Part shown: positions 11,028-20,090 of the stretch, piece by piece
Position numbering within the stretch: the stretch's first letter is position 1
How the letters are laid out: each line of letters starts with the position of its first letter
NCBI GenBank assembly: GCA_036925085.1
Contig: JAUPFP010000001.1
Location: 21,928,437 to 21,992,436, forward strand
Length of the DNA stretch: 64,000 bases
DNA from: Brachycybe producta
Taxonomy: Eukaryota; Arthropoda; Diplopoda; Playtdesmida; Andrognathidae
Reading direction: 5' to 3'
Position numbers and translations under genes: made by a program
The notes under the pieces: model-generated
Database searches by the model: none
What the model was told of the DNA's origin: nothing
The model's input: the letters and a program-made list of their open reading frames with translations, nothing else

Positions 11028-11443
11028 AAGCCTCGTTTTCACGGCGATAGTTTTTTCGTGAGAGTATAGCTGTCATGAAAGTTGCGATAGTTCACTCTCA
11101 CGATAGCAACTGTCTACATGTCTTGAAGTAACGTGATAGTTGTCTGTCACATGACAGCGTGACATCTACTTCACAGATATCATTGAGTCACAAACAGTGT
11201 TGCCTCTTTCTCTCTCTCCATAAGTCAAATTTCCCTACAAAGTGGATATTTCCCTCCAAAAGCAGTCACTCAACTACTATTGCGACAGTACTATCAACTA
11301 TCTAGTCAAACGAGATAGTTGTGATAGTGCTATGGCAACAGTGTGATAGTAACTATCATGTGGTCTTCACAATGATAATTCTTGCGATAGTTGCTCTCAT
11401 GACAGCAACTATCGTGGCAACTATCATCGTGAAAACGGGGCTT
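11028..11443. mobile_element. Fam-9 inverted-repeat element, GATAG-rich
   Basis: Ends AAGCCTCGTTTTCACGGCGA and CATCGTGAAAACGGGGCTT. The interior repeats GATAGTT/AACTATC many times in both orientations. About 415 bp, noncoding. Confidence 0.7.
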
Positions 11444-11962
11444 TATGTTGTGGAACCCCTGCCTCAATAAGTTTTAAGTTTAAGTTCAAGTAGCATGTTT
11501 CCTTCTTGAATTTGGACCTTAGCTATTTTTGTATCTAATAAAATGGCGCAACTATTAACAATTTTCCAAAACATTGCCCCACCACACCACCTCTTATGTG
11601 TGTATGTAGCATGTTTTTTTAAGAGTTGTATGTGTGTGCTACACCTTGACTTAGCACTTGACTCAGAAATGTCCCTCAAGCTAAAACCGATTTGCTTTTA
11701 AAAACCACACCCAACCTTAACACCACCCATACATGTCCATTCCGAAGAAGGGGGGAGGAGGGAACCCTATCCCGCCCTCTTCTCCCTTTCTAAAAAAAAA
11801 AAAAAGGCAAAACTGATAAGTTTTTTCTTGGTAGCTAGCTATACCACCCTCAAACCCCCCCCCCCTTTAGCCTCACCTCCACCACCTCCTTATCTTCATC
11901 AAGGCTGAGCCAAAAATCGAACTTGTATATTTTTTGGTAACCATCATTTATTTCTTATATGT
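11444..11962. other. Noncoding stretch
   Basis: No gene seen. A-rich, G-rich and C-rich runs. The minus-strand open frame at 11464-11679 has no recognisable domain. Confidence 0.45.
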
Positions 11963-12285
11963 AGGGCTCGGATTTTTATGTAATTTCAAGCAAATGTTTC
12001 TCAATCTATGGCCCCAAGTGCCAATTGTGAAGTAATCATTATCAATTTATCATCATTAGAGCAACTGCAAAATTTATGCTTTTTTTTCTAAAAGGCTGGT
12101 TTAGAGGCTAGATATCTAATTACAATCAGTTGTCAACTAGAATTCTAGCCTCTAACCAGTGTTTTTGATTGAAAAATAAAAATCGTTGGTTGATCTGATG
12201 ATGGTGATTGATGACTTCACAATTGGCACTTGGGCCACCGATTGAGAATCATTTGCTTGATATTGCATAAAAACCCGAGCCCTAC
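11963..12285. mobile_element. Complete Fam-2 inverted-repeat element
   Basis: Starts TAGGGCTCGGATTTTTATG and ends AAAACCCGAGCCCTA. The arms contain CAATTGTGAAGTAATCATTA and GAGGCTAGATATCT and their complements. Confidence 0.8.
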
Positions 12286-12779
12286 TTAAATGATTCATTG
12301 GTTATCTTTTTTTTAAAGGGGGCAATGTGGAGAGAGGTTTTTTTTCTTCATAAAGTTAAGGTGTGATAAGGTTATCTTAACTACATAGTTACTATCAAAC
12401 TGAAACTGCGCTTATGGCGCCACCTAAAACTTGATTATAGAATAAAAATACCACAGTTATCTTAAACTGTCACAGAAAAAAACAAATAAAACCGGTTAGT
12501 TTTTTTTTTTATAAAAAACGCCATTTGCTACACCGCCATCTTGAAAAGCATATTTTTTCTTTCTAGTTTTTTAGAATGTATTTTTTTTGTGAACATTTGA
12601 CAATTTTTAAGTGATTTTCGGTTCCATTCAAGTTGCCTGTGATATCAGAATGATATTTTTAGTGGCTGCTTTTTTTCTTAATAGTCAAGTTCCTGGTTAC
12701 AATGAAATGCAACTGTTATATCAGTCATGTTGTTTTATGATATTTCATTTGTAACTACTAGTAGTCAAGGATTGAAGTT
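12286..12779. other. Noncoding stretch
   Basis: No gene and no clear repeat structure seen apart from T runs. Confidence 0.4.
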
Positions 12780-13760
12780 ACTTCTGTACATATATCTGTT
12801 GTCAGTCACGTAAGCTTTTGACAGTTGTGATTGATGTCACTTCTGTTACAAGCTGCTTTGTGACATTTGAATTTCAATTGTTATAAGTTTTACTTCAGTT
12901 TGCTGGAGAAGTCACTTGTGACATTTTGTGTTTCAATAGTTTAATAGTTTCAGATTCTTGGTTTTGTTTGTGATTTTTTTGTTTGTTAGTCATATACTTT
13001 GTAACAGTTGTGATTATTGTCACTGTGTTACAAGTTGCTTGTGACATTTGAATTTCAATTGTTATGATTGAAATTACTTCAGTTTCTTAGCATTGTTGCT
13101 TGTGACTTTTTTGTTTACTAGTCGTGTACTTTGTAACAGTTGTGATTGTTGTCACTGTGTTACAAGTTGCTTGTGACATTTGAATTTCAATTGTTATAAC
13201 TTATAAGTTTTACTTCAGTTTGCTGGAGAAATCACTTGTGACATTTTGTGTTTCAATAGTTTAATAGTTCAGTTTCTTGGTGTTGCTTGTGATTTTTTTG
13301 TTTGTTAGTCATATACTTTGTAACAGTTGTGATTGTTGTCACTGTGTTGCAAGTTGCTTGTGACATTTGAAATAAAATTGTAAGGAGTCAAGGTACTTTG
13401 ATTTGTCAGGGAAGTTGCGTGAAACATTTGTCTGTCAGGTTTCTCGTGACAGTTATGAATGATATCGTTTGTGTTACAACTTACAACTGACAAGTTGCTT
13501 GTGACATTTGAATTGTTAGGAGTCATATTTCTTCTCAATGTTGCAGCTATAGAAATAGTCAGTTTCATTCAGTTGCAGCTGTTGTCTATCATAAATTGCT
13601 TATTACATTTTTCTCATCAACCATGTTGCTTATGACATTTTAGTTACAGATCTTATGATTAAAGTTGCTTGTGATATTTCATTCGTAACTGTTTTATGAG
13701 TTAAGTTGCGTAGGACATTTCACTTCCAACAAGCAAATTCAAATAAAGTCACATCAGTCA
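12780..13760. repeat. Degenerate tandem repeat (TTGCTTGTGACATTTGAATT)
   Basis: Blocks such as GTTACAAGTTGCTTGTGACA and TTTGCTGGAGAA(G/A)TCACTTG recur. The best pair is about 316 bp apart (12845 and 13157). The open frames at 13305-13568 (minus) and 13706-13939 (plus) arise from this repeat. Confidence 0.65.
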
Positions 13761-13881
13761 CAAAAGTCACGAGCAACTTTAAATGGTTGCCATTTAAGTT
13801 GCTCGTGACTTTTGCGATTGGTGTGACTTTACTGTACGTTGTTTGTTTGTTTGTTTTATTATTGTCAGTTTGTCATAGGTA

Positions 13882-14033
13882 CAGGCAGTTGGGCGCAGCC
13901 AGAAAAATTCTGTTAGCCCCGCCCTTTTATGAGCATTAGACCAATAATAAACCCATAACAAACAGAATCACAAACACGTAACAAACCTAAATAACTAATC
14001 AGAACGAACTTTTCTGGCTGCGCCCAACTGCTT
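13882..14033. mobile_element. Fam-1b foldback with target duplication
   Basis: Arms ACAGGCAGTTGGGCGCAGCC and its complement. GTCATAGGT and GTCATAAGT flank it (8 of 9 match). It includes CCGCCCTTTTATGAGC. Confidence 0.7.
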
Positions 14034-14186
14034 CCCGTCATAAGTTGCTTTTGACAGAATATCATCAGTTGTAAAATGTTATCAACTTATCAGAGTGACT
14101 GACACAACTCTGACATATTTGCTAACCATGTTTTTTTTCTTCTTCTCAGTTTATCTCAAAGTTGTTATCATTTGTTGGTGGTCATG

Positions 14187-15330
14187 ATGACCACCCACAG
14201 ATTTTCATGAACCCAGGATTCAGGACACAAAAAGGGGGTGGAGGGAGATTCTTGTTTTTTATTTGGGAGGTCCTGAAAAGAAGTTGCGTCTTTTATCTTT
14301 CCTTTCCTGAACCCCCTATCACACTAGCTACTTTTAATGCAATTCAACTTGCAGTGCAACTTGTGATGTGACTTTGCAACTAGAAATTTGTAATAAACTT
14401 CAATGTCACACATGAAACTAGTTTTACAACCTAGTTCCACTGAAGTTTTCAAAACATTTTTGTCCACATTGTGGAAACCATTATAATCACTGATCAGCTA
14501 ACAGGAAGTTCATAAACCGGAAGTCATGAAACCGGTAATTCATTCAAAGTTTTGATGTCATTTCCCGCATGCAGCCTGATTGGTTGTTTGTTAGAAAGTT
14601 TCGTAAAAAGTCTCTTCAAAAGTTGAACATATGTAACTCAATGAGGGACTGAGTCTCACACTTAGTTGAAAAGAAAGTTTTATTAAGTTACCATGTCATA
14701 TCACAGTATAAACAATAAAGATGCATGTCACAGTGCATCTTTTAATGACCACCCACAGATTTTCATGAACCCAGGATTCAGGACACAAAAAGGGGGTGGA
14801 GGGAGATTCTTGTTTTTTTATTTGGGAGGTCCTGAAAAGAAGTTGCGTCTTTTATCTTTCCTTTCCTGAGCCCCCTATCACACTAGCTACTTTTAATGCA
14901 ATTCAACTTGCAGTGCAACTTGTCATGTGACTTTGCAACTAGGACTTTGTAATAAACTTCAATATCACACATGAAACTAGTTTTACAACCTAGTTGAATT
15001 CAAGTTTTTAAAACTTTTTTTGTTTGTCCACATTGTGGAAACCAACTATGATCAGCTAACAGGAAGTTCATAAACCGGAAGTCATTCACAGTTTTGCTGT
15101 CATTTCCGGCATACAGCCTGATTGGCCGTTTGTCAGAAAGTTTCATAAAAAGTTTCTCAGAAGTTGAACAAGTGCAACTCAATGAGAGACTTGAGTCTCA
15201 AACTAGTTGAAAAGAAAGTTTTATTAAGTTGCCATGTCATAAATCACACTATAAACAAAGAAGTTGCAATGTCACATTGCAAGTTTTATTGCATCAAAGT
15301 TTCATCATAAGTTGCTTGTGTGATAGGGGG
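14187..15330. repeat. Tandem direct duplication, period about 558 bp
   Basis: ATGACCACCCACAGATTTTC starts at both 14187 and 14745, and the two units stay closely similar over their length. Each contains a Fam-7-like core (ATCACACTAGCTACTTTTAA and CAACTTGCAGTGCAACTTG). The second unit ends with GTTGCTTGTGTGATAGGGGG, the inverted match of its start. Confidence 0.8.
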
Positions 15331-15849
15331 CTTTATGATGTGCAACAGTTTCATAATTCTTGTGAACTTTTTTTTGCATCCTCAAATATCTTGAACTGAA
15401 TTTTGTGTGTCAATTCAATTGTCACTCGATTTGCGTCTTTTCCTGACAATAATCTCAATGATTTGCAGAAGTAATTTGGGGAATTGAAGGGAATTAATAA
15501 AGAGATGGGTCGCCCCCCCCCCCTTCCCGCTTTCACCCTCTTAATACCGTTTATCCCCTCATATTTTGAAGGAAATGAAATAGCAGGAAAAGAGGGGCTT
15601 TGTTTGAGGGGATAAAAAGGACAAAGAAGGGAGGAGGGGAGGGGTTAAATCTTTTATCATTAACATGAGTCACATTATTGGATTTGGTTGCTAATGAGAT
15701 TCTCGATGATGTCATATTGATTTTCTTATAAGTTGCTTCTGAGATGGTATTTATGTGTTGGTCAGAAACAAAGGTTGGTCAGGACTCAGAATATACAAAA
15801 TGTAACATATTAAGTTATTAACGGATGCAAAATATTGTGCAACATAAGT
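15331..15849. other. Noncoding stretch
   Basis: No gene seen. A C run (about 15514-15525) and a GA-rich patch (15580-15640). Open frames here are not convincing. Confidence 0.4.
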
Positions 15850-16345
15850 GGCACATGATGCAAGGTTGCATAAGAATGTTATATCAGGCAGGATAGGATG
15901 TTGCCACACTGTTGCATTTGTGAAGGTGTGTTGCAATAGATAGAGTAATTAGTTCAGTTCAGTTGCTCTTGTTCAACAACACATGTGACACAAAGTTGCA
16001 GAACATGTTGCTTCAGTTAGCAATGTTGCATTAATCTGTAGTTTTTTTTTGTGGAAACTTACCACTTGTATCCTCAGACATCCTCTATGCAGGGTTCTAA
16101 CATAGAAACCCCCCCCCCCCCCATCACATGATGCAAGGTTGCATAAGAATGTTGCATCAGACTGCCACATTGTTGTATTTACAAAGGTGTTGCAAAAGAG
16201 TAACCTAGTTCAGTTCAGCTCAGTTGCTCTTGTTCAACAACACATGTGACACAAAGTTGCAGAACATGTTGTTTCAGTTAGCAATGTTGCATTAATCTGT
16301 AGTTTTTTTTGTGGAAACTTACCACTTGAACCCTCTACACAGGGT
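15850..16345. repeat. Tandem duplication, period about 260 bp
   Basis: CACATGATGCAAGGTTGCAT and the later CAACAACACATGTGACACAA recur in the same order (15852 and 16125; 15973 and 16237). A C run at 16110-16123 separates the units. Both units run into a Fam-11 arm. Confidence 0.7.
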
Positions 16346-16448
16346 TCTAACATTTTTTTTCAAAAGTTTGTAACAAAAGAGGGATTTTCTATGTTGGAAC
16401 CCTGTTTCGAGGGTTCAAGATGGTAAGTTTTCATCTTGAATTTGAGCC
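16296..16448. mobile_element. Fam-11 inverted-repeat element
   Basis: ACCACTTGAACCCTCTACAC, AGGGTTCTAACA and, inverted, TATGTTGGAACCCTGTTTCG and GAGGGTTCAAG. About 150 bp. Confidence 0.6.
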
Positions 16449-16789
16449 AAAATGATCTTTTAGAAAATGCCATTTTTATTCTTTCTGATAAATGAAGTGG
16501 ACATTCTTTGTTGTAAATGTTGACCAAAGGGGACATCTCTAACCTTATATAGAAAAATGACTCCCTATGAATACTAATGACTCAATGAGAGTAAAAATGT
16601 CAATTCTGCCGCCTTTTTTTCTTCTTCTTCTTAAAAGAATGAAAAAGATTCATGTTTTGAATAAGAAAATCGCCAAAAAGAGGACTTCTTTCAACTTTTT
16701 ATATTAAAAATTAAAGGAAAAATACTGAAATATGATTTATAAATTATATTTAAGATATTTTTATTTGACGAAAAATTAATAATAAGTAT
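16449..16789. other. AT-rich noncoding stretch
   Basis: No gene seen and no repeat family recognised. Confidence 0.4.
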
Positions 16790-17101
16790 TGTTCGGATAT
16801 TTATGCACTATCAAAGCAAATGTTTCTCAATTTGTGGCCCGAGTGCCAATTATGAAGTAATCATCATTATCATCATTATTCATTAGAGCAACTGTAATTA
16901 TTCTTTTCCTAATGAAAAAAGGCTAGTTAGAGGCTAGATGTCTGATCAGTGATTACTATTAGTTGTCAACTAGAAAGTTCTAGCCTCTAACCAGTGTTTT
17001 TGATTAGAAACAAAAAATCATAATTGTTGATTTAACTGACCTTTGGGCCACAGATTGAGAAACATTTGCTTGATATTTGCATGAAAATCCGAGCTCTAAT
17101 A
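16790..17101. mobile_element. Fam-2 element, slightly diverged
   Basis: GTTCGGATATTTATGC at the left and AAAATCCGAGCTCTAAT at the right, with the GAGGCTAGATGTCTG and TCTAGCCTCTAACC blocks between. Confidence 0.7.
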
Positions 17102-17194
17102 ATAAGTTTAGAAAATTGCTTTTCTAGTTTTTTTTTTAAGAAACAGCTTACAATATGTTTTTCTTTGTGTTTGACAAGCATTACTAAAGAGAAA

Positions 17195-17415
17195 TTGAAA
17201 GTATGTTAGAGACTAGAACGGTAGCCGAATCACGTAATAATAGTATTTTCATGTTGATATCTTTCAAAATAAACTTTTTAAAAAGACAAAAATCTAAAAA
17301 ATATCGTTTGCTTAAAGTTGATTTTCTTTTAAAACTGACATAAAAAAAGTTTATTTTAAAATATATCAAACATGAAAAATACCCTTAAATGATTAAGCTA
17401 CCCTTCTAGTTTCTG
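17195..17415. mobile_element. Fam-6 element
   Basis: Left arm GAAATTGAAAGTATGTTAGA and CTAGAACGGTAGCC. Right arm GCTACCCTTCTAGTTTCTG. The interior has TTTCAAAATAAACTTTTT in both orientations. Confidence 0.7.
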
Positions 17416-17484
17416 TATTTTAGCAGCAAGATTAAAAAGAAATTGAAAATTTATTAGAAACTAGAACGGGTAGCTCGAGAACGA

Positions 17485-17590
17485 ACCCTTTGAGGTACCG
17501 TCTCACGAGCGATCTCTGTATCGGTTCGCGAACAGCTCTAGAACTGTTCGCGAGCTTCAGTCTAAACCGGGTTCCGTTCGCGAGCTAGTT
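17485..17590. repeat. Locally GC-rich palindromic patch
   Basis: TCGCGAACAG (17526-17535) and CTGTTCGCGA (17544-17553) form a hairpin with an 8-nt loop. Further TTCGCGAGC and GAGCGATC words surround it. Related to the palindrome at 3751-3766. Confidence 0.55.
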
Positions 17591-17596
17591 TTTATC

Positions 17597-17802
17597 ACAA
17601 GCAATTAGAAATAGGTCAGAACTTCAGTTGGCTCCGCCCTTGTTATGACGACTGGCAACTTCTAATTGGCTGGTTATGTAAACTGACGTCACATGCTCCG
17701 CCCTTTTCAACGTCAGACTGCATAACCAGCCAATTAGAAGTTGCCAGTCGTCATAACAAGGGCGGAGCCAACTGAAGTTTTCACCTATTTCTAACTACCT
17801 GT
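17597..17802. mobile_element. Foldback element, Fam-1, with 9-bp target duplication
   Basis: ACAAGCAATTAGAAATAGG at the left, CTAACTACCTGT at the right. GTTTTTATC directly flanks both ends. GC boxes and CCAATTAG are intact. The left TGACGTCA is present. Confidence 0.85.
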
Positions 17803-18132
17803 GTTTTTATCTGCGCCTTAAGAAGCTAAATGGCTTCTGAGCCGCTTGACAGAAAGGGGGCGGGGCACACATTTCTATTTTTGGTCTTATGATACAATTA
17901 CAGAAGTTATGAACAAATAAGATAAAAGTTATATAAAAGAGTCATAAGGGGGGGTGATCTTTATTGAATTTTTTTTTGGTGACCAATTTATTGATTGAGG
18001 GGGGCGGGTGTGGGTGGGTTTGAGTGTATAAGTTGATGGATGATTTGGGGGAGGGGGAGGGGATTGAAAATTAATGTGTGACTGTATCACATTTGGATCC
18101 CATAAAGTCTCTTCAGTAAATTGTATTACAAG

Positions 18133-18408
18133 TAATGGAGGAAGAAAACCTGGCTCTTTTTTGTGCCCCAATATGACTCAACAGGAACAGTGGTCCATTT
18201 TGATGCCAGTTATGCCACTGGAGGATTTTTCTTTTATTATTTTGAAATATCTTGTAATAAAATGGGCAGACAGAGACCTCTCTCGGTCTCTCAAGGGGGT
18301 CATTCGAGTCAAGATAAGTACAAGTTGACCATAAAACATTTAATTGTGTTTGAACATATAAAACCCAATGACATTGTGACACAAAAAAACTACATCAAGA
18401 ATGATTAA
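18133..18408 (+). pseudogene. Possible CUB-like coding remnant
   Basis: The frame open from about 18136 reads W-x-F-F-V-P-Q-Y-D-S-T-G, then V-H-F-D-A-S-Y-A-T-G-G-F-F-F-Y-Y-F-E-I-x-C. The pattern of a hydrophobic strand, F-x-A/S-D-x-S and G-F-x-x-Y resembles the last two strands of a CUB domain. Upstream the frame is closed by a stop at 18133, and no clean exon boundaries or second CUB half are visible. Frames on both strands overlap here. It may be a decayed exon, transposon-borne sequence or chance. Confidence 0.2.
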
Positions 18409-18484
18409 TATCTTCATTGTGGGGGCTGCTTTGTGTATAAAAATATCAATCAAATAAACATAGAATTTGCTATGAAATTAAGGC

Positions 18485-18700
18485 AGGAAAAAACTTAGCA
18501 CTTGAACACTCTGTTCAAGGGTTCCAACAAAGAAAAACCCCTGGTTTAATAAAAAGTACCTTTGAAAAGGGTTTATCTTTGTTGAAAATCTTCTCAGAGA
18601 GTTCATGTTGAATTGTTAAAGGACTAAGGATAATTTCAAGAAGGAAACTTGTCACTTGAACTTCAACTTAAACACTCCAAACAAGGCTCCAACATAGAAA
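18485..18700. mobile_element. Fam-11 copies
   Basis: GCACTTGAACACTCTGTTCA, AGGGTTCCAACAAAG and a second, partial arm AACACTCCAAACAAGGCTCC at about 18674. Confidence 0.5.
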
Positions 18701-18999
18701 AATGCTTCTTATGCATACTGTATGTCTGTGTCTCAATGTGCACTTAGTGTAAATGTTGTGTGCAGTCTTTCCACAAGACAGTCATAATGTTGTTTGCAAG
18801 TGTTGTTGTGATCCATAGGTGTTAAATTGGGATTGAAAAGTGGGTTGGAGGACCAAACATGAAAAAGACCTAGTAGTAGTATTGCATTGCATTTTGGGAA
18901 GGATTGAACTGTTAGGGCACTGAAAATGCTTCAAGCTGGCCAGCATGTACAAGAACAGATAAATTGGTGACAAATGTGACAAAAGAAAATTAATTCAGT
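18701..18999. other. Noncoding stretch
   Basis: No gene or recognised repeat. The minus-strand open frame at 18782-18982 has no recognisable domain. Confidence 0.35.
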
Positions 19000-19006
19000 T
19001 TTTATG

Positions 19007-19212
19007 ACAGGCAGTTAGAAATAGGGGAGAACTTCAGTTGGCTCCGCCCTTGTTATGACGACCGGCAACTTCTAATTGGCTGGTTATGTAGTCTGACATT
19101 GAAAAGGGCGGAGCATGTGACGTCAGACTACATAACCAACCAATTAGAAGTTGCCAGTCGTCATAACAAGGGCAGAGACAACTGAAGTTCTCCCCTATTT
19201 CTAACTGCCTGT
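19007..19212. mobile_element. Foldback element, Fam-1, with 9-bp target duplication
   Basis: ACAGGCAGTTAGAAATAGGG at the left, CTAACTGCCTGT at the right. GTTTTTATG flanks both sides. The left arm has lost part of the TGACGTCA block. Confidence 0.85.
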
Positions 19213-19299
19213 GTTTTTATGGGGGAGGGGGTGGCGGCCACCCCCTAATTTACTCCTAAGTTGTGATGTGTTGCTCTACACTTGTGTATAGTGTGACCC

Positions 19300-19800
19300 C
19301 AGCTTAATTTGTATTTGAATTTGAATTTGAAAAATTACTCTGCAAGCAGCCATAAAGGCCTATGGCAGAGGGACAAGAGTCCAAGTGCAGCATTGAAAAT
19401 GCATTGTCAAAACCAGAAAATATAAAACCCCATTGATATAAACCCAACAATATTTTTTTAATGCTGCAAATATATGCATTGTCGAAACAAAACAAAATTA
19501 TGACTCCCATAAAATACGTTTTTCCTGCACAAAATTCCCGGCAAGCGAGTTCCATTGTCGAATCGCCCTAGGGACAATTGACCAGTAATAAGAATCTGTT
19601 TGTGCAAAAATCTCTCCAACTTTGTTAGAGTGGTCACCCCTACCCAAATATAATGCCCTGCAAAGTTTACGTGAAGTAGGTTTAGGGCAAGAGCCTTCTA
19701 GCATTCGATTAAAGATATTAAGACTAAAATCTGAACGTCTTGCAAGTAAACTATCCCAACCAAGCTCTGAAAGCATTTTAGTTACACTGTATACCAACCT
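19300..19800 (-). mobile_element. 3' fragment of a non-LTR retrotransposon (CR1/L2/Jockey type)
   Basis: The minus-strand frame at 19797-19498 reads S-V-T-K-M-L-S-E-L-G-W-D-S-L-x-x-R-R, and later S-I-V-P-R-A-I-R-Q-W-N-S-L. This is the typical extreme C-terminus of LINE reverse transcriptases (SVT.ML.LGW..L..RR and PR.I..WN.L). The reading frame is lost beyond about 19500. The 3' end runs into CAAATT-type short repeats at about 19303-19330, as expected of a LINE tail. A sister fragment lies at 38590-39295. Inactive remnant. Confidence 0.75.
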
Positions 19801-19807
19801 GAAGCTG

Positions 19808-19962
19808 AAAAAATTGAGAAGAAAAAAATACTTAACACTTGACCATAAAACAAAAATCTTGTTTTATGAATAACCTTTGAACGGGCTTACTTCTAGATTA
19901 TAGGTCCCTGTTGTGAGGGTTCAAGTGTTAAGTGGTTTCTTTCTTCTTCTTAAATTTGAGCC
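19808..19962. mobile_element. Fam-11 element
   Basis: AACACTTGACCATAAAAC at the left. At the right, TAGGTCCCTGTTGTGAGGGT and TCAAGTGTTAAG in inverted relation. Confidence 0.45.
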
Positions 19963-19963
19963 A

Positions 19964-19964
19964 A

Positions 19965-19995
<31 letters not shown>
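19964..19995. repeat. (GA)n microsatellite
   Basis: A GA run of about 13 units just upstream of gene A. Confidence 0.9.
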
Positions 19996-20053
19996 TGCAA
20001 ACGGAAAATCACATCTACAAAGTGGGAGGAGAGAATCCCAAACGCCGCATACA

Positions 20054-20054
<1 letters not shown>

Positions 20055-20089
<35 letters not shown>

Positions 20090-20090
20090 G
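20055..20090. repeat. (ATT)n microsatellite ending at an ATG
   Basis: About eleven ATT units end in ATTATG. That ATG (20088) is the possible start codon of gene A. Confidence 0.9.

Noticed and set aside
13706-13939. Hydrophobic open frame that could be a signal or membrane segment for gene A
   Set aside because: It is read from the degenerate TTGCTTGTGAC repeat and a GTTT run and continues into a Fam-1b element. A donor at the expected place would be in the wrong phase.
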